Shown in pieces: positions 55,589 through 62,705 of a stretch of 62,803 nucleotides of DNA. Location of the stretch: positions 1-62,803 of IMG/VR virus record IMGVR_UViG_3300030106_006483, one strand, 5' to 3'. The stretch comes from a virus. Position 1 is the stretch's first letter, and each line of letters begins with the position of its first letter. Made by a program: the position numbers and the translations under genes. The notes under the pieces were generated by a model, which was given only the letters and a program-made list of their open reading frames with translations, was not told the origin of the DNA and did no database searches.

Positions 55589-57042
55589 TGAAAAAATATA
55601 GAGTAATAGGACCCCCGGGAACAGGTAAAACACGCAGTTTATTGGAAACTGTACAACAATATAGAGATAAAGGAATTGCTTTAGATGATATTGGATATTT
55701 TGCTTTTACCAGAAAAGCGGCCGGAGAAGCTAGAGATAGATTCTTAAAAGCAAATACAGAACTGACAAAAAAAGATATTAAATATTTTCAAACTCTTCAC
55801 TCGTTTGCATTTAATCAACTAGGATTAAAAGAAGAAAACGTAATGCAGGAAGCACACTATCAAAAGATTGGCGAGACATGTGGAATTCAGATTAAGTATG
55901 CCTCTCATGAAAAGAATCAATGGAATGGAATTTTTACATCTGACAGTGAGTACTTAAGTCTTATTAATTTAGCACGACTCCAACAGATTAGTCCTCTTGA
56001 ACAGTTTGATAAAAACGAACATTTGACATGGATTGAAAGATTTAAATTAGAAGCAATCGCTGCAGAAATAAATAACTATAAAAAAACCTACGGTCTTATT
56101 GACTATAATGATATGATTGAAAAATTTTTAAAGGCAGAAAGTAGTAAAGCTTTTAAAGTTATTATAGTAGATGAAGCGCAGGATCTTTCTAAACTACAGT
56201 GGAAAATGCTCGACGTTCTTATAAAAAACAGCGAAGAAAAATTTCAACCACATGTATGGGTGGCAGGAGATGATGATCAAGCTATTTTTGGATGGGCTGG
56301 AGCTGACGTTAGATCTTTTATTAATTTTAAAGGCAATGATATTAGATTAACTAAATCTCGAAGAGTTCCTATTAATGTACAAACAAAGGCTTTAGATATA
56401 ATAACTCGCGTAGGAGTACATAGACTTCAAAAAGATTATCTGCCAAGAGATGAAAAAGGTGAAATTATAGAACGTTTTAAATTAAGTGACATAGATCTTA
56501 CGCAAGGAGACTGGCTAATTTTAGCAAGGACTAATTCCTTATTACAACCAGTTCTTCCTTTTTTAAAAAGACAGGGTCTATTTTTTCAAACCGCTCAAGG
56601 AAACAGCATTGGCAAAACTTTACATGAAGATATAAAAATTTGGAATGAATTTGTTCAAGGATTAAATCCTCCAGATATAAAAAGACAAAGACTTGAAGAA
56701 TTAACAGGAGAAACTAATCTCAATGCTCATCTTACATGGTATGAAGCTTTTAAAAATGTACCTGTTACTAAAAAAGAATATATGAAAGCTATGTTAGTTA
56801 ATGGTGAAGACTTAAGTAAAGATCCCAGAATAAAAGTTTCAACAATTCATGGAGCAAAAGGTGGGGAAGCTACTAATGTAGTTCTATTTTTAAATCAAAC
56901 GGCGAATACTATCAAAGGAGCAAAAAAATCTCAAGAAAAACAAGATGAGGAATATCGTGTATGGTATGTAGGAGTTACTCGAACCAAACAAAATTTATAT
57001 TTAATAAAATCAAACAATAAAGGAAAAGAATTTAAAATATGA
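55588..57042 (+). CDS. UvrD-like SF1 helicase
   Basis: The 484-residue helicase has GPPGTGKT (8-15), YFAFTRKAAGEAR, VDEAQDLS, GDDDQAIFGWAGADVRS, STIHGAKGGEATNVV and YVGVTRTK, the complete UvrD/Rep motif series. It probably unwinds DNA ahead of the polymerase. TAATG overlap with the primase gene. Confidence 0.9.
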   Translation: MKKYRVIGPPGTGKTRSLLETVQQYRDKGIALDDIGYFAFTRKAAGEARDRFLKANTELTKKDIKYFQTLHSFAFNQLGLKEENVMQEAHYQKIGETCGIQIKYASHEKNQWNGIFTSDSEYLSLINLARLQQISPLEQFDKNEHLTWIERFKLEAIAAEINNYKKTYGLIDYNDMIEKFLKAESSKAFKVIIVDEAQDLSKLQWKMLDVLIKNSEEKFQPHVWVAGDDDQAIFGWAGADVRSFINFKGNDIRLTKSRRVPINVQTKALDIITRVGVHRLQKDYLPRDEKGEIIERFKLSDIDLTQGDWLILARTNSLLQPVLPFLKRQGLFFQTAQGNSIGKTLHEDIKIWNEFVQGLNPPDIKRQRLEELTGETNLNAHLTWYEAFKNVPVTKKEYMKAMLVNGEDLSKDPRIKVSTIHGAKGGEATNVVLFLNQTANTIKGAKKSQEKQDEEYRVWYVGVTRTKQNLYLIKSNNKGKEFKI

Positions 57043-57305
57043 AAAATCCATATGATAAACAAATTGGCGGATCACATTATCAGAAATTTAAAATTCAGCC
57101 AAGTAAATTCGTAATCGAAAATGAGTTGCTTTATCCTGAAGGTTGCGTTATAAAATATATCTTGAGACACAGACTGAAAGGAAAAAAACAAGATTTAGAA
57201 AAAGCAATTCACTTTATAGAAATGATTATTGAAAGAGATTACGCTACTAAAGAAATTAAAAAAGAAACTAAACCAACACCTAACTCCTGGGGGATAAATA
57301 AATGA
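57039..57305 (+). CDS. DUF3310 family protein
   Basis: The 88-residue protein matches DUF3310 (sometimes called SaV-like nucleotide kinase): GGSHYQKFKIQPSKFVIEN, YPEGCVIKYILRHRLKGKKQ and DLEKAIHFIEMII. It is common in T7-like and cyanophage replication regions; real activity is unclear. Overlaps both neighbours by 4 bases. Confidence 0.8.
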   Translation: MKNPYDKQIGGSHYQKFKIQPSKFVIENELLYPEGCVIKYILRHRLKGKKQDLEKAIHFIEMIIERDYATKEIKKETKPTPNSWGINK

Positions 57306-59143
57306 TGTTTGAAGCACAAACAGAATGGGTTAAGCCTGATGAATTTCCAGACTTAAGACAAGCAGATACAATTGCAATAGATTTAGAAACATATGATCCA
57401 GATTTAAAATCAATGGGATCAGGTTCTGTAATTGGTAAGGGTAAAGTTGTAGGGATTGCTGTAGCTGTTGATGGCTACTCAGGATACTTTCCTTTCGATC
57501 ATGAAGGTGGTGGGAACCTTGAAAAAAGTAAGGTAATTCAATGGTTTACGGACATTTGTCAATCCCCTTCAGATAAAATTTTTCACAATGCAATGTATGA
57601 TGTGTGTTGGATTCGATCGATGGGAATAAAAATAAATGGAAATATTTATGACACCATGATTGCAGCGTCACTCGTCAATGAAAATAGATTTAGATATGAT
57701 CTTAATAGTTTAGGTTGGGATTATGTTGGTAAAGGTAAAAACGAAACAGAATTAAGAGCTGCTGCTAATGAATGGGGAGTTGATCCTAAAGCAGACATGT
57801 GGAAGCTACCATCAATGTATGTTGGAACTTACGCAGAACGTGACGCAGAAATAACTTTAGCTTTATGGAAAGTCTTGCAAAAAGAATTAAGCGACCAGGA
57901 TCTAGGAGCTATTTTTGAATTAGAGACTGATCTTTTTCCTTGTCTGGTTGACATGCGATTTCTTGGTGTGAAAGTGGACGTGAGCAAAGCTCATGAAGTG
58001 AAGCGACAGTTAACATTACAAGAAGAAATGTTACTCCACAAAATAAAAAAAGACACAGGAATAGAACCTCAAATATGGGCAGCACGATCGATTGCCAAAG
58101 TTTTTGAAAAATTAAATTTACCTTTCGAACGAACTGCGAAAACACAAGCTCCATCATTTACAAAAAATTTCCTTTCGTCTCATGAACATCCTTTAGTTAA
58201 GATGATAGCAGAAGCGAGAGAAGTTAACAAGGCTCATACAACATTTATTGATACAATTATTCGCTATGAACATTGTGGGAGAATCCATGCAGATATTAAT
58301 CAAATTAGATCTGACAATGGAGGAACAGTAACTGGTAGATTTAGTTACTCTAACCCAAATTTACAACAAATTCCCGCTCGTAACAAAGACCTGGGTCCAT
58401 TGATCCGATCCCTCTTTATACCTGAGTCTGGTTGCGACTGGGGATGCTTTGACTACAATCAACAAGAGCCACGATTAGTAGTTCACTATGCATCCCTGGA
58501 TCAAGACGCAAGCGTCTTTAATGTAAAAAATGCCTACCAAGAAGGAGACGCAGACTTTCATACTATTGTTGCAAAGATGGCAGACATTCCTAGAAGTCAA
58601 GCTAAAACAATTAATCTAGGATTATTTTATGGAATGGGAAAAGCAAAACTTCAAGCAGAACTTGGGGTGAGTAAGGAAAAAGCAGAGGAACTTTTTTCTA
58701 TTTATCATAACAAAGTTCCATTTGTTAAGTCTTTAATGAAAGGCGTTTCTAACAGAGCCCAACAAAGAGGACAAATTAGAACATTGGGAGGGAGACTATG
58801 TCGTTTCCATTTATGGGAACCAAACACTTTTGGTATGCATAAAGCGTTACCATTTGAACAAGCAGTACAAGAACATGGTCCAGGTATTAGAAGGGCATAT
58901 ACATACAAGGCTTTAAATAAATTAATTCAAGGATCCGCTGCTGATATGACTAAAAAATCTATGTTAGAGTTATATAAAGAAGGAATTGTTCCTCATATAC
59001 AGATACATGATGAACTGGATATTTCTGTAGAAAGTGATAAACAAGCTAAATTAATTAAAGAAGTTATGGAATCAGCAGTTGACTTAGAGATACCAAACAA
59101 GGTAGACTATGAGTCCGGTAAAAACTGGGGAGACATACATTAA
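57302..59143 (+). CDS. Family A DNA polymerase
   Basis: The 613-residue replicative polymerase has a 3'-5' exonuclease (Asp27-x-Glu29 in AIDLET, Asp100 in FHNAMYD, YAERDAEIT near 177-185) and palm motifs: Asp384 (CFDYNQQEPRL), Arg431/Lys435 (RSQAKTINLG), Tyr443 and His569-Asp570-Glu571. No 5'-3' exonuclease domain, as in T7. Leu439 aligns with Phe762 of E. coli Pol I. Confidence 0.92.
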   Translation: MMFEAQTEWVKPDEFPDLRQADTIAIDLETYDPDLKSMGSGSVIGKGKVVGIAVAVDGYSGYFPFDHEGGGNLEKSKVIQWFTDICQSPSDKIFHNAMYDVCWIRSMGIKINGNIYDTMIAASLVNENRFRYDLNSLGWDYVGKGKNETELRAAANEWGVDPKADMWKLPSMYVGTYAERDAEITLALWKVLQKELSDQDLGAIFELETDLFPCLVDMRFLGVKVDVSKAHEVKRQLTLQEEMLLHKIKKDTGIEPQIWAARSIAKVFEKLNLPFERTAKTQAPSFTKNFLSSHEHPLVKMIAEAREVNKAHTTFIDTIIRYEHCGRIHADINQIRSDNGGTVTGRFSYSNPNLQQIPARNKDLGPLIRSLFIPESGCDWGCFDYNQQEPRLVVHYASLDQDASVFNVKNAYQEGDADFHTIVAKMADIPRSQAKTINLGLFYGMGKAKLQAELGVSKEKAEELFSIYHNKVPFVKSLMKGVSNRAQQRGQIRTLGGRLCRFHLWEPNTFGMHKALPFEQAVQEHGPGIRRAYTYKALNKLIQGSAADMTKKSMLELYKEGIVPHIQIHDELDISVESDKQAKLIKEVMESAVDLEIPNKVDYESGKNWGDIH

Positions 59144-59152
59144 GGAGAAACT

Positions 59153-59254
59153 ATGGAAAAAATAAAAGTTCAAGTTCAAAAATTATGGCTAGATCATAAA
59201 ATTACTGCAGCGGCGGTAATTGTTGGTATTGTAATTGGCTCTATAATATTCTAA
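59153..59254 (+). CDS. 33-residue membrane peptide
   Basis: MEKIKVQVQKLWLDHKITAA followed by a hydrophobic AVIVGIVIGSIIF tail. AAGGAG lies five bases before the ATG, right after the polymerase. A single membrane helix; similar short peptides follow polymerase genes in marine phages. Function unknown. Confidence 0.65.
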   Translation: MEKIKVQVQKLWLDHKITAAAVIVGIVIGSIIF

Positions 59255-59277
59255 ACTAATCTAACAGCGAGGGATCT

Positions 59278-59433
59278 ATGGAAGATAAAGCACAGAATAG
59301 GTGTAAGAATTGTAATTGTCTATGTCATTGTAGCAAAGATGCTCACAGTGATTTATATGGTTCTTGCAGTTGCGCAGATTGTGCATGTAATGATCCTAAA
59401 AATGATGGAGAAGAGTGTCTGTCATGTCAATAA
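59278..59433 (+). CDS. Cysteine-rich, metallothionein-like peptide
   Basis: A 51-residue protein with 11 cysteines in C-x-C and C-x2-C spacing: CKNCNCLCHC (9-18), CSCADCAC (30-37) and CLSC (47-50). GAGGG precedes the ATG. The density of Cys suggests metal binding like metallothionein or a small zinc knuckle. In a phage with four Fe(II) enzymes and a deformylase, a role in metal handling is thinkable but speculative. Confidence 0.7.
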   Translation: MEDKAQNRCKNCNCLCHCSKDAHSDLYGSCSCADCACNDPKNDGEECLSCQ

Positions 59434-59462
59434 AGTTAAAGGAACAACTATGAGGGTATTAA

Positions 59463-59675
59463 ATGAATACGAATCAGAAGTTGAGGATCCTGTTAGCACA
59501 AAAAAAGATTCTTAAGCTCCAAAGAGTAAAAAAATATTATATTGCATTGCTTTGGGGTGCATTAATCCTTTTAGCTCTATATGGGTCACCAGGGCATACT
59601 CCAAAGCCCTTATTGAAAATAGACCAAAAAGACTATATACTTCCTAAGCCAAAACCAAAGGTAAATAATGATTGA
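59463..59675 (+). CDS. Small membrane protein
   Basis: The 70-residue protein has a basic helix, one membrane helix (about 25-41) and a Pro/Lys tail (YILPKPKPKVNND). GAGGG is 6 bases before the ATG. A 21-codon frame starting at 59450 overlaps it. Function unknown. Confidence 0.6.
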   Translation: MNTNQKLRILLAQKKILKLQRVKKYYIALLWGALILLALYGSPGHTPKPLLKIDQKDYILPKPKPKVNND

Positions 59676-59919
59676 AAAATTAATGACATTATTAGTCGGA
59701 ATTTTACTAGCCCTAGCTGGCTGGAGTCTGACTCGTACGTTCGAGCTGTCTACTCAACAAGCAGTGGTCTTAGATAAAGTAGATAAACTTGAAAGAACAG
59801 TAGAAAAGTTAGAAGATAAAATGGATCGTATGATGGATTCAGATGAAGAAATCATGGAACAACACGAAAAGTTATTTAAAAAATTAGAACAAGGCAACAC
59901 AGGGTATAGTTATAACTAA
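59668..59919 (+). CDS. Membrane-anchored coiled-coil protein
   Basis: An 83-residue protein with an N-terminal membrane helix (LMTLLVGILLALAGWSLTRT) and a coiled coil (VVLDKVDKLERTVEKLEDKM). The layout is that of a small inner-membrane spanin-like or scaffolding protein; unproven. Confidence 0.66.
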   Translation: MIEKLMTLLVGILLALAGWSLTRTFELSTQQAVVLDKVDKLERTVEKLEDKMDRMMDSDEEIMEQHEKLFKKLEQGNTGYSYN

Positions 59920-60329
59920 TGGCACTCAAGATTTCAGAAGAAGCTAAAGTACAAATGCCGATGAAGACGGTTGCCAGCCTGATCGCGCTGGTCGCAATCG
60001 GCACATGGGCATATTTTGGGATCATTGAGACCCAAAACCGACTTTCCACGCAAGTAGAATTAATGTCTAAAGATTTAATTGAAAATACAGAATTTAGAAT
60101 CAAATGGCCGCGGGGCCAACTTGGTTCGCTTCCTGCAGATAGCGAACAATTTATGCTTATAGAACATATGAGTGGACAAGTAGAAAAAATAGAAACAGCA
60201 ATGCAGGATATGATGTCAAATACAGTTAACATAGAACGTTTACAAAAAGATGTAGAAAAGATATTATCTGATATTGAAAAATTAAAAGACAAGCAAAGAA
60301 CTTTTGCTAATGGAAACGGAACTCACTAA
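59919..60329 (+). CDS. Membrane-anchored coiled-coil protein, conserved
   Basis: The 136-residue protein has one membrane helix (about 16-36), then NTEFRIKWPRGQLGSLPADS followed by EQFMLIEHM, a phrase I recall as widely conserved in marine phages, and a C-terminal coiled coil. Function unknown; perhaps part of the lysis or envelope-remodelling apparatus with its neighbour. TAATG overlaps on both sides. Confidence 0.7.
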   Translation: MALKISEEAKVQMPMKTVASLIALVAIGTWAYFGIIETQNRLSTQVELMSKDLIENTEFRIKWPRGQLGSLPADSEQFMLIEHMSGQVEKIETAMQDMMSNTVNIERLQKDVEKILSDIEKLKDKQRTFANGNGTH

Positions 60330-60544
60330 TGGTTGAAATAGTTTTTGCATTATTAATGATAGTGGACCATGAAATTAAGGAACACTTACATATGGACAGC
60401 CTCTCAAAATGCCTTAAAGGGAAGCGTATCGCGGAGAGACAGTTAAAAGCTGAAAGTAGAGTGCAGTATAAATGCATTAAATCTAAAGCTAACACTGAAA
60501 TATATATGGGAGAGAAGAAAATTCTTTCTTTAATCCTTGAATAA
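60329..60544 (+). CDS. Small possibly exported protein
   Basis: A 71-residue protein with a hydrophobic start (MVEIVFALLMIVDHEIKEHL) and two cysteines (SKCLKGKR; YKCIKSKA). Similar short proteins with the SxCLKxKR phrase occur in marine phages; function unknown. Confidence 0.62.
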   Translation: MVEIVFALLMIVDHEIKEHLHMDSLSKCLKGKRIAERQLKAESRVQYKCIKSKANTEIYMGEKKILSLILE

Positions 60545-60698
60545 AAAATCATACGCATTTTTCCTTAAAAAGAATAGACCAAGAAATAGGGTGGCTCAAC
60601 AATTAAGTGATGGACGTTACCAACCCCGTGTGGTAAAGAATAAAAAGGTATATAATAGAAAAAATAAATATGACGAAGATCAGGGATATAACGAGTGA
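60537..60698 (+). CDS. Small basic protein, TTG start
   Basis: A 53-residue frame starting with TTG overlaps the previous stop by 8 bases and reads NKKSYAFFLKKNRPRNRVAQ, QLSDGRYQPRVVKNKKVYNR. The RYQPRVVKNKK-YNRK text matches a small protein family widespread in T7-like marine phages, so it is likely real despite the unusual start. Function unknown. Confidence 0.6.
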   Translation: MNKKSYAFFLKKNRPRNRVAQQLSDGRYQPRVVKNKKVYNRKNKYDEDQGYNE

Positions 60699-60894
60699 AG
60701 TCATAGTACCAAGGCCAGTTAAAAAGACTCAAAACGATGAATCTTTTTTTATTGGACAAGTACCAATGGACACGCCACCAGAAACTACAGACATAGAAGT
60801 ATCTGGAAAGCAACCCATTAAACAACCTCACTTGGATTATTCGGAATCAACGGACATAGATACAAGATGGAAATCTATTAAGGATATATATTAA
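60670..60894 (+). CDS. Hypothetical protein
   Basis: A 74-residue hydrophilic protein (MTKIRDITSEVIVPRPVKKT), Pro-rich in the middle, ending RWKSIKDIY. Overlaps neighbours on both sides. No family recognised. Confidence 0.6.
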   Translation: MTKIRDITSEVIVPRPVKKTQNDESFFIGQVPMDTPPETTDIEVSGKQPIKQPHLDYSESTDIDTRWKSIKDIY

Positions 60895-61091
60895 TGATTA
60901 CAAAATTTTTAAATTGGATAAAAGGTTTATTCACGCCAACAAAAATAGAAAAAGATCCACACTTAGAACTATACGAAGATACTCCGGAGCCAGAAATTCC
61001 AGTATATGTTCCGTTTGTTTGCTCAACTCACGCGCGATTTAAAAAATCATGCGCAGACTGTCAAAAACAAGCTCAAGAACATGGCCGATAA
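60894..61091 (+). CDS. Small Cys/His protein
   Basis: A 65-residue protein ending VCSTHARFKKSCADCQKQAQ, a Cys/His cluster that likely binds zinc. The front (MITKFLNWIKGLFTPTKIEK) is an amphipathic helix. The overlapping small-gene layout is normal here. Function unknown. Confidence 0.64.
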   Translation: MITKFLNWIKGLFTPTKIEKDPHLELYEDTPEPEIPVYVPFVCSTHARFKKSCADCQKQAQEHGR

Positions 61092-61320
61092 AAAATTAAA
61101 ACTACTTCAAGAAGGTACTAAAATAGAAGCTGAAATAGTAAATGGAGATTGTCCTAATTGTAAGTCTCATACAGTTCTTGTATCAATATATGAATGTATT
61201 TTTAGGTGTATGACTTGTGGTTTTGATCTTGAACAAAAAGTTAATGGAAAAATAAGTTATATTCCTCATGGTGCAAGCAAGGGTGATATTAAATTAGAGT
61301 CTCCACATGGCCAGGATTAA
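61081..61320 (+). CDS. Zinc-ribbon protein
   Basis: The 79-residue form starts MADKKLKLLQEGTKIEAEIV; an upstream in-frame ATG at 61006 is less likely, being deep within the previous gene. CPNC and CMTC form a zinc ribbon, followed by FDLEQKVNGKISYIPHG, a phrase I recall from marine phages. It may bind DNA or RNA. Confidence 0.68.
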   Translation: MADKKLKLLQEGTKIEAEIVNGDCPNCKSHTVLVSIYECIFRCMTCGFDLEQKVNGKISYIPHGASKGDIKLESPHGQD

Positions 61321-61435
61321 ATTTACTAGCTTTACACCTAGAGACAAACCTCCAAAGCGTCCTAGAGTTCACAAAAAACGAAAAAATAAATCAGAAAAAA
61401 GAAGTTTTAAACCATACAACCGTCAGGGGAGATAA
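61307..61435 (+). CDS. Short very basic protein
   Basis: A 42-residue frame (MARIKFTSFTPRDKPPKRPR; VHKKRKNKSEKRSFKPYNRQGR) overlaps the zinc-ribbon gene by 14 bases. The KFTSFTPRDKPPKRP pattern resembles short proteins recurring in marine phages. Probably nucleic-acid binding. Confidence 0.6.
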   Translation: MARIKFTSFTPRDKPPKRPRVHKKRKNKSEKRSFKPYNRQGR

Positions 61436-61439
61436 CTTC

Positions 61440-61499
61440 CTGCCTTTAAAGAAATAAAGGCAGAAAGAAAAAGGTGTGTGGTGTGACATTTATATCACA
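61440..61499. terminator. Hairpins between convergent genes
   Basis: CTGCCTTTA/TAAAGGCAG (61440-61463, 6-base loop) and GTGTGA/TCACAC near 61480-61500 lie between the rightward small genes and the leftward gene at 61507. Both are suitable for bidirectional termination, though U-tracts are weak. Confidence 0.5.
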
Positions 61500-61506
61500 C
61501 TCTATA

Positions 61507-61746
61507 TTAAGTCAAGCTTCCTTTTTTCTCAGGAGGATAATCCTTTTCCGGCATACAGAAAAATTTTATAATAGTTCCATATTCATTAATATCTTTTGGA
61601 CCAATTTCTTTTGCTTTATCTATAGCTTCATTGTAGCCGGCTAACATGCAGTCATAATGACTATCGTATCTCTCTGTCATGGGAAAGGGCTCCAAACATT
61701 GTTGGTAAACACTTGTACATATAATCATTGTTAAAATAAATTTCAT
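61507..61746 (-). CDS. Small exported Cys protein
   Basis: A 79-residue protein with a hydrophobic start (MKFILTMIICTSVYQQCLEP) and ERYDSHYDCMLAGYNEAIDK, then FFCMPEKDYP. I recognise this arrangement from phage proteins in marine metagenomes. Three or four cysteines suggest disulfides in the periplasm. It is alone on the minus strand here. Function unknown. Confidence 0.66.
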   Translation of the reverse strand: MKFILTMIICTSVYQQCLEPFPMTERYDSHYDCMLAGYNEAIDKAKEIGPKDINEYGTIIKFFCMPEKDYPPEKKGSLT

Positions 61747-61753
61747 AATCCCC

Positions 61754-61781
61754 TTGACATCTTTTAGAAGTTGTATATTAT
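61754..61781 (+). promoter_or_regulatory. Sigma-70 promoter
   Basis: TTGACA (61754-61759), 16-base spacer, TATTAT (61776-61781). AAGGA then precedes the ATG at 61808. It drives the last genes, which run on through the circle junction. Confidence 0.65.
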
Positions 61782-61807
61782 CCTATACTATATAACAAAA
61801 AGGAAAT

Positions 61808-61990
61808 ATGACAGACACAACTAAATTTAAAAACATTTGCGTTAATAAACCAACTTATAATAACGTAATTGTATTGAGTAAAGAAATATTTGAGGTGCCT
61901 TTGTCTTTGTCAAAGACTCTTGAATACATAGTAGAGAAAGAAATGAAAAGATTAAAAAAAGGTAAACCAAATGGAAACACCAAAGACTAA
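61808..61990 (+). CDS. Ribbon-helix-helix regulator candidate
   Basis: A 60-residue protein: a strand-like FKNICVNKPTYNNVIVLSKE segment, then PLSLSKTLEYIVEKEMKRL, which fits the RHH/CopG DNA-binding plan (strand, helix, turn, helix). It is first behind a promoter, as expected of a regulator. It could bind one of the palindromes noted elsewhere; this is inference. Confidence 0.55.
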   Translation: MTDTTKFKNICVNKPTYNNVIVLSKEIFEVPLSLSKTLEYIVEKEMKRLKKGKPNGNTKD

Positions 61991-62153
61991 AATTTGTCCC
62001 AAGTGTAAAGGTAATGGGTATTTAAAAGCATTGATCGAAGAAGGACGTGAAGAAATTGTCCTTCAATGTTCTTTGTGTGAATCAGAAGGGGAAGTAAGTG
62101 AAACTAATAATCACTTGTATATTACTGCTGATGGTATGCACAAGTTGCAGTAA
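61971..62153 (+). CDS. DnaJ-type zinc-knuckle protein
   Basis: A 60-residue protein with CPKCKGNGY and CSLCESEG, the C-x2-C-x-G-x-G pattern of DnaJ-like zinc modules. Very short, so perhaps a stand-alone chaperone-like or RNA-binding knuckle. Overlaps its neighbour by 20 bases. Confidence 0.65.
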   Translation: METPKTKICPKCKGNGYLKALIEEGREEIVLQCSLCESEGEVSETNNHLYITADGMHKLQ

Positions 62154-62200
62154 AGACTTTGACCTTAACCCTTGGACAACTGTTTTAAAAAAAACACTTA

Positions 62201-62386
62201 ATGGTAAAGAAAGTAGTAATAAAAAGTAGTAACATAACTCCTAAACAATGGTCTGTACTATTGTTAGAGTTAAACTTAATAAAACAAGCATGGCGCCCAT
62301 ATGCTAAACTAGAACTTGAAGCGCCAGGTTTGAAAAAAATAATATCCTGGGGGACAAGAAAACATGATGACAAAGAAGATAAATGA
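62201..62386 (+). CDS. Conserved small protein
   Basis: A 61-residue protein (NITPKQWSVLLLELNLIKQA; WRPYAKLELEAPGLKKIISW). I recall ITPKQW-starting small proteins in marine phages. Function unknown. It overlaps the next gene by 23 bases. Confidence 0.65.
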   Translation: MVKKVVIKSSNITPKQWSVLLLELNLIKQAWRPYAKLELEAPGLKKIISWGTRKHDDKEDK

Positions 62387-62570
62387 AATGGCCCAGCTTT
62401 GGGAAAAAACTAAAGATCCTAAATACAAAGATCTCTGGTATAAATACATAAAGGAGTTTGCAGATGGAATTAATAATTCTAACGGACGGGTTATACCATT
62501 TAGTCCCCGTAACAAAAGAAATGTTAAAGGGATTAAGTTTGATAAAACAAGTTGGTATAACTTGCTTTGA
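62364..62570 (+). CDS. Conserved small protein
   Basis: A 68-residue protein (MMTKKINEMAQLWEKTKDPK; YKDLWYKYIKEFADGINN) with a basic end. The LWEKTKDPKYKDLWYK text resembles short marine phage proteins. It overlaps the next frame heavily. Function unknown. Confidence 0.6.
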   Translation: MMTKKINEMAQLWEKTKDPKYKDLWYKYIKEFADGINNSNGRVIPFSPRNKRNVKGIKFDKTSWYNLL

Positions 62571-62679
62571 TATGTGTGATATTTTGAGATTAAAACTAAC
62601 TACCTATTACGGTGAGCCGATAAATGCTCACGTGATGAATGATGGTAGTGGTGATTTTTTTGGATGTATATGCAGATAG
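62464..62679 (+). CDS. Small protein overlapping previous gene
   Basis: A 71-residue frame (MELIILTDGLYHLVPVTKEM; LKGLSLIKQVGITCFDMCDI) has AAGGAG 7 bases before ATG 62464, a textbook ribosome-binding site, but overlaps 62364-62570 by 107 bases in another frame. Contains Cys phrases at the end (FFGCICR). One of the two may be unreal, or both are used. Confidence 0.45.
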   Translation: MELIILTDGLYHLVPVTKEMLKGLSLIKQVGITCFDMCDILRLKLTTYYGEPINAHVMNDGSGDFFGCICR

Positions 62680-62705
62680 ATTTGAAAAGGACCGGCGTCC
62701 AAATA

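Noticed and set aside
59450-59515. 21-residue frame MRVLNEYESEVEDPVSTKKD with AAGGA upstream
   Set aside because: Too short and overlapping the better-supported 59463 gene; left out though translation is possible.
62131-62229. 32-residue frame starting MVCTSCSKDFDL
   Set aside because: Short, no ribosome-binding site, overlaps the previous gene; the C-x2-C could be chance.
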